Shown here piece after piece: positions 51,767 through 59,788 of a stretch of DNA of 64,000 bases. The stretch lies in the NCBI RefSeq assembly GCF_003050835.1, contig NZ_QAOJ01000008.1:62001-126000 (forward strand), in the 5' to 3' direction. Origin of the DNA: Pseudomonas sp. GV071 (GTDB lineage Bacteria > Pseudomonadota > Gammaproteobacteria > Pseudomonadales > Pseudomonadaceae). The first letter of the stretch is position 1. Each line of letters starts with the position of its first letter. Made by a program: the position numbers and the translations under genes. The notes below the pieces were generated by a model. It was not told the DNA's origin. It was given only the letters and a program-made list of their open reading frames with translations, and did not search any database.

Positions 51767-52261
51767 TTACTCCGGAATAAAATCGCCGGGAATTATCTCG
51801 CCATTTCGTTCCAGGTGCACGCTCGAGCCGAACAATACGCCGGTGTCGGCTACGCCATAGAAGCGGTAGCGAATCGGCTGGTCGTGTTTTTCCAGCATCT
51901 TGGCGATGGGTTTGAGCTTGCTCCACAGGTTGGTGCGCAGTGGAATCTTCAGGGTGCGGTGACCGTTGGCCGGCACAGTGGCCCAGACATCCGACTCGCC
52001 ATCGGCCAGCTTGATGTCATTGAGGTAGAGGCTGAAGGTCATGCCGCGGATCGGCAGGTCGCTGTCGTTGGGGTTGTCGAGGCGCAGGTGCAACAAGAAT
52101 TCCTGTTCCACCAGCCGGGCCCTGACCACTTCGACTTTCTGCAACTGCACGCTGGGGTCTTGCAGCTCACCGGAAAACCACGAACAGCCACCCAAGCCTG
52201 CGACCAGGCCGAGCAGAAGAACTAACCTCAAGTAGGTGGTGCAGGTGGCGTGCTGCCGCAT
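51767..52261 (-). CDS. LEA14-like (water-stress) lipoprotein
   Basis: A 164-aa lipoprotein. The signal peptide ends in the lipobox GLGGC. The mature part (LEKVEVVRAR-like, LHLRLDNPNDSDLPIRGM, FSLYLNDIKLADGESD) matches the LEA type 2/WHy domain, a beta-sandwich found in desiccation and envelope proteins. AAGGAG lies before ATG 52261. Probably outer-membrane anchored. Confidence 0.85.
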   Translation of the reverse strand: MRQHATCTTYLRLVLLLGLVAGLGGCSWFSGELQDPSVQLQKVEVVRARLVEQEFLLHLRLDNPNDSDLPIRGMTFSLYLNDIKLADGESDVWATVPANGHRTLKIPLRTNLWSKLKPIAKMLEKHDQPIRYRFYGVADTGVLFGSSVHLERNGEIIPGDFIPE

Positions 52262-52388
52262 GGCGGACTCCTTGTTGGCCGAGTGTGTCGCAACCCGCAG
52301 CTTGTGGGCAACCTGTTGTTTATGTAAAAAAATCTGCGCCATACTGACGGCTGACTCGGACAGGACAGACTCGGACAGGAGAGCACCC

Positions 52389-52955
52389 ATGAGCCGCTAC
52401 GAGATCGCCTTCTCCGGACAATTGGTGCCCGGTGCCCAGTTGGATCAGGTGAAAGCCAACATGGCCAAGCTGTTCCAGGCCGACGCCCAGCGCATCGCCC
52501 TGTTGTTCTCCGGCCGTCGTCTGGTGATCAAGAACAACCTCGACGAAGCCGCGGCGGAAAAATACCGCGCGACCATCGAGCGCGCCGGAGCGCTGGTCGA
52601 AGTCTGCAACATGGACGTCGAGATCGAAGAAGTGGAGCTGGCCCCGCCACCTCCTTACGAGCCGCCGGCACCCGTTGCAGCCCCGGTCGCCGCCGCCAGC
52701 AGTGCCGGCTCGCCCAAGCCGTTGGTGGTCGCCCCGCGTGATGAGTACATGGCCGCCTTCAGCGACGTGGAAGCGCCGGACTTTGGCATTGCGCCGGTGG
52801 GTGTTGATCTGCAGGACGAGAAACCGGAACCGGTAGCGCCCAAGGTCGACCTCAGCCAGTTCAGCCTGGCGCCTGCCGGTAGCGACATGGGCCAGGCCAA
52901 AACCGCACCGGCCGGACCACCGCCGGATATCTCGCACCTGAAATTGCAGGAATAA
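52389..52955 (+). CDS. conserved protein of unknown function
   Basis: A 188-aa soluble protein. Residues 1-75 form a compact alpha/beta domain (YEIAFSGQLVPGAQLDQVKA, SGRRLVIKNNLDEAAAEKYR); the rest is Pro/Ala-rich and flexible, with short conserved blocks (SLAPAGSDMGQ). AGGAGAG lies 6 bases before the ATG. It resembles Pseudomonas proteins of unknown function. It has its own terminator. Confidence 0.78.
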   Translation: MSRYEIAFSGQLVPGAQLDQVKANMAKLFQADAQRIALLFSGRRLVIKNNLDEAAAEKYRATIERAGALVEVCNMDVEIEEVELAPPPPYEPPAPVAAPVAAASSAGSPKPLVVAPRDEYMAAFSDVEAPDFGIAPVGVDLQDEKPEPVAPKVDLSQFSLAPAGSDMGQAKTAPAGPPPDISHLKLQE

Positions 52956-52956
52956 A

Positions 52957-52984
52957 AAAAGCCCGCGCAATGCGGGCTTTGTTT
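52957..52984 (+). terminator. Rho-independent terminator
   Basis: AAAGCCCGC and GCGGGCTTT around a short loop, then T-rich sequence. Confidence 0.8.
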
Positions 52985-52985
52985 T

Positions 52986-53049
52986 TGTGGGAGGGGCTTT
53001 AGCCGCGAGCTTTTAAGGTCAAGAGCTCGCGGCTGAAGCTCCTCCCACA
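52986..53049. repeat. REP-type palindrome (core family)
   Basis: Facing copies gtgggaggggctttagccgc and gcggctgaagctcctcccac. Confidence 0.88.
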
Positions 53050-53061
53050 GAAAGCATGGCG

Positions 53062-53547
53062 TTATACAAACCCCGCGCAGCACTTCTTGAACTTCAACCC
53101 GCCGCCACAGGGGCACGGATCATTGCGCGTGGCCTTCAATGGCACCGTGCTGTCGATGAAGTACCAACGCCCGTCGTTCTGCACAAACCCCGAACGCTCG
53201 CGGTGCGCATGCTCGCCGCTGTCGTCGTGCCAGCGCGCGGTGAAGGTGACGAAGGCATGTTCAGGCTTGCCGCCAAGCACTTCGGCGCTTTCCACTTCCA
53301 GCCCCAGCCAGGTGCTCTGGGCGCTCCAGAGCTGCATCGCGGCAGTGTCCAGTTCGGCTTGCTGGGCGGGCAGGGTGGTGGCCTTGAGGTAATCGATATT
53401 GCCTAGCACGTAAGCGCTGTAGCGCGAGCGCATCAGGGTTTCCGCGCTCGGCGCCGGGGTGCCGTCGTGGTAGTGGCCGCAGCAGGCGCCAAGCAAGTTG
53501 CCGCTGCCGCAGGGGCACGCTGTTTCCGGGGTGTGTGAAGGGGGCAT
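53062..53547 (-). CDS. ychJ: YchJ-family protein with two SEC-C motifs
   Basis: A 161-aa protein with a SEC-C motif at each end: CPCGSGNLLGACCGHYH near the N-terminus and NDPCPCGGGLKFKKCC at the C-terminus. The middle is an NTF2-like YchJ domain (LMRSRYSAYVLGNIDYL, VTFTARWHDDSGEHAHRERS). It binds zinc; the cellular role is unknown. ATG 53547 is used; an in-frame GTG four codons earlier is possible. Confidence 0.92.
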   Translation of the reverse strand: MPPSHTPETACPCGSGNLLGACCGHYHDGTPAPSAETLMRSRYSAYVLGNIDYLKATTLPAQQAELDTAAMQLWSAQSTWLGLEVESAEVLGGKPEHAFVTFTARWHDDSGEHAHRERSGFVQNDGRWYFIDSTVPLKATRNDPCPCGGGLKFKKCCAGFV

Positions 53548-53552
53548 AGCAA

Positions 53553-54050
53553 CTACCACCAGTACTTTCCGAAGTTTGCCGGGTTGGCCCAGAACTTGGC
53601 GTTGAGCCAGTCCGGCACCTGTTTGTATTCACGCAGGTCGTAGGTGAACAGGGTCAGCACCTGTTCGTCGCGCTTGAACCGTTCGCTGGCTTGCAGGGCC
53701 AGGGCATACAGGTCGGTGTCATGCAGGCCGCAGGCGGGCAGGTCGACCAGCACCGCCAGGCGACTGGCATTCAGATTGCGAATGCCGCCGAGCAGTTCCA
53801 GGCCGGTGCGTTTGGGCAGGTGCTCCAGGCAGTCGGCGATCAGCGCCAGGTCGAAACGTTGCGCCGCCAGATCGGCCGGCAGCGGGCCGGCTGCAGCGAA
53901 AGCGCAGATGCTGTCCGGGTGGGCTTGCTGGAAGGCGAGCACGGCGGGAAAGTCCACCGCGCCGACCACCAGCAGACGCGCCGGCGCGTAACGGTCCAGA
54001 AGCGCGGCCACCGCTTGTTGCGGCGTGCGCGCAGAAAAACTTTCAGTCAT
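53553..54050 (-). CDS. DUF6231-like protein
   Basis: A 165-aa protein with the pattern of a reduced Rossmann fold (LLVVGAVDFPAVLAF, FDLALIADCLEHLPKRTG), resembling the ending of SAM-dependent methyltransferase folds but without the clear SAM motif. Family name from memory. The YchJ gene starts 5 bases after its stop, so they are one transcript. Confidence 0.7.
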   Translation of the reverse strand: MTESFSARTPQQAVAALLDRYAPARLLVVGAVDFPAVLAFQQAHPDSICAFAAAGPLPADLAAQRFDLALIADCLEHLPKRTGLELLGGIRNLNASRLAVLVDLPACGLHDTDLYALALQASERFKRDEQVLTLFTYDLREYKQVPDWLNAKFWANPANFGKYWW

Positions 54051-54181
54051 CGAAAATCCTCGAACATGAGCGACAAGCCTAGCTGGATGCAGCGATATGG
54101 CCTAGTGCTGGCGGATTCTAAAAGTGCCGTCTTTAATCCCAGAGTGTCGGTTTACGCCGATCCCCTGAGGAGACTGTGCAT

Positions 54182-54880
54182 ATGAGCATTAAAAGGACTG
54201 CAGTACCCCTGATTCTGTTGAGTACTTTGCTGACCGGCTGCGCCGGTTTACAGAAAACCGATTGGCCAACCTGTGCAGCGGTTGGTGGTGTAGGTGGTGC
54301 CGCGTTGGGTGCTATCGAGAGTTCAGCCTGGGCTGGCTGGGGCGCATTAGGTGGCGCCGCGTTGGCTGCAGGTTATTGCTGGAGCCATGGCGACGGCGAC
54401 GAAGACGGTGACGGCGTGCCAGACAGCCGTGACAAGTGCCCGGGCACACCGCCAGGCACCCGTGTGGATGCCAATGGTTGCCCACCACCAGCGGTAGTTG
54501 AGGAAGTGCAAGAGCAGGTCGTGGTGGTTGAAGATGAAGTGATCGTGGTTCGTGACGTGCTGTTCGAATTCGACTCGGCCAAGCTCACCGCAACCGACAA
54601 AACCAAGCTGGACACCATTGCCACCCGCCTGAAAAACGAAGCGCCGAATGCCAAGCTGACCGTTAGCGGGCATACCGACAGTGTCGGTTCGGATGCCTAC
54701 AACCAGAAACTGTCGGAACGCCGCGCGCAGTCCGTGGCTGACTATCTGGTGGCCAATGGCGTGTCGCCGAATAACGTCGTAGACGTGGTCGGTGCCGGTG
54801 AAAGCGTGCCTGTGGCGGACAACAAGACAGCCGATGGCCGTCAGCTGAACCGTCGCGTGGAAATCAAGATCCATCGTTAG
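54182..54880 (+). CDS. OmpA-family lipoprotein with Tsp3 repeat
   Basis: A 232-aa outer-membrane lipoprotein. It has lipobox LLTGC, a Gly/Ala-rich stretch like a glycine-zipper (VGGVGGAALGAI), a calcium-binding-like repeat GDGDEDGDGVPDSRDKCPG, then the OmpA peptidoglycan-binding domain (VLFEFDSAKLTATDKTKL, SGHTDSVGSDAYNQKLSERR). GAGGAG lies before ATG 54182. It tethers the outer membrane to peptidoglycan. Confidence 0.92.
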   Translation: MSIKRTAVPLILLSTLLTGCAGLQKTDWPTCAAVGGVGGAALGAIESSAWAGWGALGGAALAAGYCWSHGDGDEDGDGVPDSRDKCPGTPPGTRVDANGCPPPAVVEEVQEQVVVVEDEVIVVRDVLFEFDSAKLTATDKTKLDTIATRLKNEAPNAKLTVSGHTDSVGSDAYNQKLSERRAQSVADYLVANGVSPNNVVDVVGAGESVPVADNKTADGRQLNRRVEIKIHR

Positions 54881-54989
54881 CAGAACCGCAAGCCCCCGTT
54901 AATACTGCGCTGTACGCCTTGTGCGGCGCAGTTTGCGGGTCTTTACTTCTGAGTTACCGGCACTCGCCGGTGACTCAGGAGACTATAAA

Positions 54990-55652
54990 ATGCCAACCTT
55001 ATCCTTACGGGTAACGGTACCCATTCTTCTGGTCAGCAGTGTTCTATCTGGTTGCATGACTACCTCCAGTAACGGGGATGCCGTGGTCAATCAGGGGAAC
55101 TGGCCCATTTGTACCGTTTTCGGTTTGATCTGCTATGCGCTGGATGGTGATGACGACTCCGATGGAGTTCATGATCGCCGTGATGTCTGCGCCGATACGC
55201 CTGCCAATACCCCGGTAAACACCAGTGGTTGCCCATTGCCGCAATACCCTGCGGCTACGCCGGCACCACCACCTGAACCTGAACCCACGCCTGTCGCCCA
55301 GAACGAAACCATCGTGCTCAGCGACGCTGGCGATGTGTTGTTCGCGTTCGACTCGGCCGAGTTGAGCGAAAGCGCCAAAAGCGCGCTGGTGGAAATCAGT
55401 AAACGCCTCAGCGGCGCCACGCTGGTCAGCGTGCAAGTGGCTGGGCATACCGACAGCAAAGGCTCGGATGCCTATAACCAGAAACTCTCCGAACGGCGCG
55501 CCCAGAGCGTGTCGAACTTCCTTACCGCGCAAGGCATACCCGCCAGCAAGCTGTCGGTCGTCGGCTACGGCGAGAGCCAGCCAGTGGCCGACAACACCAC
55601 GGATGGCGGGCGTGCGCAGAACCGTCGAGTGGAGTTGCACGTCACTCGGTAG
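54990..55652 (+). CDS. OmpA-family lipoprotein, paralogue
   Basis: A 220-aa protein with lipobox VLSGC, short Tsp3-like repeat DGDDDSDGVHDRRDVCAD, a Pro-rich linker and an OmpA domain (VLFAFDSAELSESAKSAL, AGHTDSKGSDAYNQKLSERR). It is a tandem copy of the gene before it, and both share the same last-domain signature. AGGAG is 9 bases upstream of ATG 54990. Confidence 0.9.
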   Translation: MPTLSLRVTVPILLVSSVLSGCMTTSSNGDAVVNQGNWPICTVFGLICYALDGDDDSDGVHDRRDVCADTPANTPVNTSGCPLPQYPAATPAPPPEPEPTPVAQNETIVLSDAGDVLFAFDSAELSESAKSALVEISKRLSGATLVSVQVAGHTDSKGSDAYNQKLSERRAQSVSNFLTAQGIPASKLSVVGYGESQPVADNTTDGGRAQNRRVELHVTR

Positions 55653-55698
55653 GGAGAATCGCTAGGGCAACATCGTACTGTTGAGTGGAAAAAAACAG

Positions 55699-55722
55699 CG
55701 GAGGCCTTGGCCTCCGTTGTTT
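55699..55722 (+). terminator. Rho-independent terminator
   Basis: GGAGGCC and GGCCTCC around TT, then a T run. Confidence 0.75.
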
Positions 55723-55801
55723 TTTGTCTGGCACGCTGGTTTCGTTCACCCGCTAAGGGGTAAGGTGCGCGACGAGCAAAAAATAACAAGGGGAGCGTGG
55801 G

Positions 55802-56173
55802 ATGAAGGTGTTTTTGCAGGTGGGGAAAACCGCGGTGGCGGTGTTCTGGTTGCTGGTGCTGGTCAACCTGTTCAGCCCGCTGAACAAACCGGTGGACCTG
55901 CTGCTGAACGTGTTAGGTGGTCTGGTGCTGCTGGCCCATGTAGTGGAACTGGGGTTGTTCGGCGCGCGCCTGCGTGGTTTGGCCAACATTAACCTGCACC
56001 GCGTGCAAGTGCTGCTGTTTGGCATCTTTCATCTGTACGGCCTGGCCGAGCCACAGACCGCCGTCGTGATCGACGCCGTCCCCGAGGCAGTTGCCGAACA
56101 AGCGCCGGTTGAGCTCAACCAGGCAGCGGTAGTCGACAGCACCAGCAGCGATGTGGAGGTGCAGCATGCATAA
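55802..56173 (+). CDS. DUF1145-family membrane protein
   Basis: A 123-aa protein with three hydrophobic segments (AVAVFWLLVLVNLFSPL, LLLNVLGGLVLLAHVVEL, VQVLLFGIFHLYGL). NLFSPL.KP.DLLLN.LGG is the DUF1145 signature. The C-terminal 35 residues are Ala/Val/Glu-rich and hydrophilic. GGGGAG lies before the ATG. It overlaps the next gene by 8 bases. Confidence 0.85.
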   Translation: MKVFLQVGKTAVAVFWLLVLVNLFSPLNKPVDLLLNVLGGLVLLAHVVELGLFGARLRGLANINLHRVQVLLFGIFHLYGLAEPQTAVVIDAVPEAVAEQAPVELNQAAVVDSTSSDVEVQHA

Positions 56174-56945
56174 GCCACTGCTCGCCGCATTCGCCCTGCC
56201 ACTGCTGCTGGCCAGCGCCCTGGCCCAGGCCGAGGTGCAAGTCGCGGTCGCCGCCAACTCCATGCTGCGCCTGCCCAATTCCACCAGCACCTTGCTGCTT
56301 GATCGTTTGCAGATCGCCGAGTCGGCCACCCTGGTGGTGCCGGCTACGGTCACCGAAATTCGTGTGGGCAAGCTGGAAATGGGCCGCGACGCGCATATCT
56401 CGATTGCCCCCAGCAGCCAACCGTTCCGCCTGGAAGCGCGGCATGCCGAACTGGCGACTGGCGCGCATATCAATGCCCGTGGTGCCAGCGGCAGCTTCGA
56501 AAAACCAGCCACGCCGGGGCGTAATCTCAGTATCCGGTTGGAACAGGCCCAGGTGGGCGAGATGACCATCGACGCGCGTGGCGGCATCGGCCGACCGGGC
56601 TACCAGGGGCTGGACGGCGCCGACGGTCAAGCGCCGGGTTGCACCTGGGGTGAAGCCGAGCCGGGTTATGACGGCCAGAACGGTGGCGACGGTCAGACCG
56701 GCGCGGCCGGCGGCCAGGTGCGTCTGGAAGTACCGGCGAACTTCCCCGATAACCTGCTCAGGGTGAGAGTCGATGGCGGCTTGGGCGGCGCGGCGGGCGA
56801 AGCCGGTAAAGGCGGGCAGGGCGGCGCTTCGAAAGGTTGTCTGGTGTACCGCGCCGATGGCGCCAAGCCAGGCAAGCCCGGTCAGCCTGGGCAGCCGGGC
56901 GGCAACGGCAGCGCCGGTAGCGTTAATCTGGTGCGTATCCAGTAA
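56166..56945 (+). CDS. secreted collagen-like repeat protein
   Basis: A 259-aa protein with a signal peptide (LLAAFALPLLLASALAQA), a beta-rich N-terminal domain (about residues 25-130) and a C-terminal Gly-X-X region (GRPGYQGLDGADGQAPG, GQNGGDGQTGAAGGQ, GKPGQPGQPGGNGSAG). Collagen-like repeats in bacteria form trimers on the cell surface or in spores. The gene overlaps the DUF1145 gene, GGAGG upstream of its ATG. Two Cys pairs suggest disulphides. Confidence 0.8.
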   Translation: MHKPLLAAFALPLLLASALAQAEVQVAVAANSMLRLPNSTSTLLLDRLQIAESATLVVPATVTEIRVGKLEMGRDAHISIAPSSQPFRLEARHAELATGAHINARGASGSFEKPATPGRNLSIRLEQAQVGEMTIDARGGIGRPGYQGLDGADGQAPGCTWGEAEPGYDGQNGGDGQTGAAGGQVRLEVPANFPDNLLRVRVDGGLGGAAGEAGKGGQGGASKGCLVYRADGAKPGKPGQPGQPGGNGSAGSVNLVRIQ

Positions 56946-56951
56946 CGGCTA

Positions 56952-57014
56952 ATCGCGGCTGAAGCCGCTCCTACGGGAACCGCGGTCTCCTGTAGGAGCG
57001 GCTTCAGCCGCGAT
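56952..57014. repeat. REP-type palindrome (core family)
   Basis: Facing copies gcggctgaagccgctcctac and gtaggagcggcttcagccgc. Confidence 0.88.
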
Positions 57015-57019
57015 GCTTG

Positions 57020-57484
57020 TTAAAAACTCGCGCGCGTCGCCGCAACGGTGATGACGGCAATCCCGATCAACAAATTAAGCCCCACCAGGCGCCGGATCTT
57101 GCCCAACACCGCGCCACCCGCCGGCCAGTCTTCGCTGGCAATCGCCCGTTTCAGCTCCGGCAATTGCAACGCCTGAATGCGGATGAACAGGGCGAGCATG
57201 GCCAGATACAGGCCCATCATCACCTGCACATACTTGGGCGCTGTCTCGAAACCGCCAAAATGCAGCTGTAGCATGCCCACGCCGCCAATCGGCAACACCA
57301 GCACACACACCCACACAAAGAGAAAAAAGCGCGGAAACACTTCGCCCCACAAACGCAGGCGGGCCGGGGCTTCCAGGGCAGTAACGGCGGCCGGGCGGAG
57401 GACCATCCAGGCGAAGAACATGCCCCCCACCCAGACAACGGCAGCCAAAACATGCAGGGCGTAGAGCAGGGCATATACAGTCAT
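57020..57484 (-). CDS. CopD-family membrane protein
   Basis: A 154-aa inner-membrane protein with four helices (LLYALHVLAAVVWVGGMFFA, FFLFVWVCVLVLPIGGVGML, VMMGLYLAMLALFIRI, GLNLLIGIAVITVAA). HVLAAVVWVGGMFF is the conserved His/Trp start of the CopD domain, linked to copper resistance and cytochrome-type His. GGAG lies upstream. Role in copper handling is inferred from the family. Confidence 0.88.
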   Translation of the reverse strand: MTVYALLYALHVLAAVVWVGGMFFAWMVLRPAAVTALEAPARLRLWGEVFPRFFLFVWVCVLVLPIGGVGMLQLHFGGFETAPKYVQVMMGLYLAMLALFIRIQALQLPELKRAIASEDWPAGGAVLGKIRRLVGLNLLIGIAVITVAATRASF

Positions 57485-57584
57485 TCACAATCTCCGGTCG
57501 GCGGTTAGCAAAACGCGCGCTATCATAGCCGCCCAGTTTGACCACTGAACATTTATCCCGCCCGCTTACCTCGCAGAACCCTCC

Positions 57585-59729
57585 GTGCTCAGTACCGAAA
57601 TCAAGTCCCAGATCCAGGGCGCCTATTCCCGCTTTCTCGAAGCCAAAGGGCTGAAGCCACGCTATGGCCAGCGTTTGATGATTGCCGAGATCGCCAAGGT
57701 GTTGGGCACCATCAAGGTCGACGACGAAGGCCGGCGCAGCAGCGACCCCGCCGTGGTGGCGGTGGAAGCCGGCACCGGTACCGGCAAGACCGTGGCCTAC
57801 AGCCTGGCGACCATTCCCCTGGCCAAGGCCGCCGGCAAACGCCTGGTGATCGCCACCGCCACCGTCGCCCTGCAAGAGCAGATCGTGTTCAAAGACCTGC
57901 CCGAGGTGATGCGCAACAGTGGCCTGAGTTTCACCTTCGCCCTGGCCAAGGGCCGCGGCCGTTACCTGTGCCTGTCCAAACTGGACCTGCTGCTGCAGGA
58001 AGGCGAGTCGCAAAGCGCGACGGCGGCGTTGTTTGAAGAGGAAGGCTTCAAAATCGAAGTCGACCAAGGCAACCAGAAACTGTTTACCGAGATGGTCACC
58101 AAGCTGGCCGGCAACAAGTGGGACGGTGACCGCGACAACTGGTCCGAGACCATCGACGACGCCGACTGGGCGCGTCTGACCACCGACCACAGCCAGTGCA
58201 CCAACCGCCATTGCCCGAACTTTCAAACCTGTGCCTTCTATAAAGCCCGCGAAGGCATGGGCAAGGTTGACGTGATCGTCACCAACCACGACATGGTCCT
58301 CGCCGACCTGGCCCTTGGCGGCGGCGCCGTACTGCCCGACCCGCGCGACACCCTCTACGTGTTCGACGAAGGCCACCACCTGCCGGACAAGGCCATCGGC
58401 CATTTCGCCCATTTCACCCGCCTGCGTTCCACCGCCGACTGGCTGGAGCTGACGGCCAAGAACCTGACCAAGCTGCTGGCGCAGAACCAATTGCCCGGCG
58501 ACCTCGGCCGCCTGATCGAGCAAGTGCCGATCCTGGCGCGGGAAATCCGCACCCAGCAGCAATTCATGTTCAATGCCTGTGAGCAACTGGCCGACTTCAA
58601 GGCCGGTGAAGACATGGAAGGCCGCGAGCGCCCGCGTCACCGCTTTATCGGTGGCGTGGTGCCGGAGCACCTGACCGAGATGGGCCTGGAGCTGAAAAAG
58701 GGCTTCTCGCGCCTAACCGACCTGTTCACCGGCCTTACCGAACTGCTAAAAAAATCCATGGATGGCGAGGCCGCCATCGGCATCGCCAGCCACCAGGCCG
58801 AGGAGTGGTACCCGCTGTTCGGCAGTCTGCTGGCTCGCGCGCAGAACAACTGGGAACTGTGGCTGGCGTTCACCGCTGAAGATCCGGAGGAAAGCCCGCC
58901 CATGGCGCGTTGGCTGACCCTGGCAGAAGGCGGGGCGATGTTCGACATCGAGGTCAACGCCAGCCCGATCCTGGCTGCCGAAACCCTGCGCCGCAGTTTG
59001 TGGAACGTCGCCTACGGCGCCCTGGTGACCTCGGCCACCCTCACGGCGCTGGGCACTTTTGATCGTTTCCGCATGCGCGCTGGTTTGCCGAAAGTGGCCG
59101 TCACCGCCGTGGTGCCAAGCCCGTTCCAACACGCCGACGCTGGTGTATTGCGGGTGCCGGACCTGAAAGCCGACCCGCGCGATGCCACCGCCCATACCGC
59201 CGCCATCATCCGTGAACTGCCCGGCCTGGTCGAAGGGTCGCGCGGCACCCTGGTGCTGTTCTCGTCGCGCAAACAGATGCAGGACGTGTTCGACGGCCTG
59301 GACCGCGACTGGCGTAAGCGCGTGTTCATCCAGGGCAATTTGTCCAAGCAGGAAACCCTGAACAAGCACAAGGCGCGCGTCGACGACGGCGAAGCCAGTG
59401 TGCTGTTCGGTCTGGCCAGTTTTGCCGAAGGGGTCGACTTGCCCGGCGCTTACTGCGAACACGTGGTGATCGCCAAGATTCCTTTCGCCGTGCCGGATGA
59501 CCCGGTGGAAGCGGCCCTCGCCGAATGGATCGAGGCCCGTGGCGGCAACCCGTTTATGGAAATCGCCGTGCCGGATGCTTCACTGCGTCTGGTACAAGCC
59601 TGTGGTCGCCTGCTGCGTACCGAGGCTGATCGCGGCACTATTACGCTTTTGGATAGACGCGTTGTCACCCAACGCTACGGCAAGGCCATTCTCAATGCCT
59701 TGCCACCGTTTCGCCGAGAAATTACTTAA
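57585..59729 (+). CDS. dinG: ATP-dependent DNA helicase DinG
   Basis: A 714-aa superfamily-2 iron-sulphur helicase. Walker A is EAGTGTGKTVAYS, Walker B is YVFDEGHHLPD, and the iron-sulphur Cys cluster is CLSKLD...CTNRHCPNFQTC. Later motifs lie in LVLFSSRKQMQ and ASFAEGVDLPG and RLLRTEADRG. It unwinds 5'-overhang DNA, R-loops and forks. Starts at GTG 57585. It carries the SOS-inducible role in E. coli, but I see no LexA box here that I would defend. Confidence 0.95.
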   Translation: MLSTEIKSQIQGAYSRFLEAKGLKPRYGQRLMIAEIAKVLGTIKVDDEGRRSSDPAVVAVEAGTGTGKTVAYSLATIPLAKAAGKRLVIATATVALQEQIVFKDLPEVMRNSGLSFTFALAKGRGRYLCLSKLDLLLQEGESQSATAALFEEEGFKIEVDQGNQKLFTEMVTKLAGNKWDGDRDNWSETIDDADWARLTTDHSQCTNRHCPNFQTCAFYKAREGMGKVDVIVTNHDMVLADLALGGGAVLPDPRDTLYVFDEGHHLPDKAIGHFAHFTRLRSTADWLELTAKNLTKLLAQNQLPGDLGRLIEQVPILAREIRTQQQFMFNACEQLADFKAGEDMEGRERPRHRFIGGVVPEHLTEMGLELKKGFSRLTDLFTGLTELLKKSMDGEAAIGIASHQAEEWYPLFGSLLARAQNNWELWLAFTAEDPEESPPMARWLTLAEGGAMFDIEVNASPILAAETLRRSLWNVAYGALVTSATLTALGTFDRFRMRAGLPKVAVTAVVPSPFQHADAGVLRVPDLKADPRDATAHTAAIIRELPGLVEGSRGTLVLFSSRKQMQDVFDGLDRDWRKRVFIQGNLSKQETLNKHKARVDDGEASVLFGLASFAEGVDLPGAYCEHVVIAKIPFAVPDDPVEAALAEWIEARGGNPFMEIAVPDASLRLVQACGRLLRTEADRGTITLLDRRVVTQRYGKAILNALPPFRREIT

Positions 59730-59788
59730 GACAGCATCAATTTCGAAGCCTGCTGTCTATTGGCTGGTTGTTTAGGAGAGCCCGTCAC

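Noticed and set aside
57075..58670. Open frame of 531 codons across dinG and the CopD gene on the minus strand
   Set aside because: It runs antisense to dinG and then in the wrong frame through CopD; no start signal and no domain.
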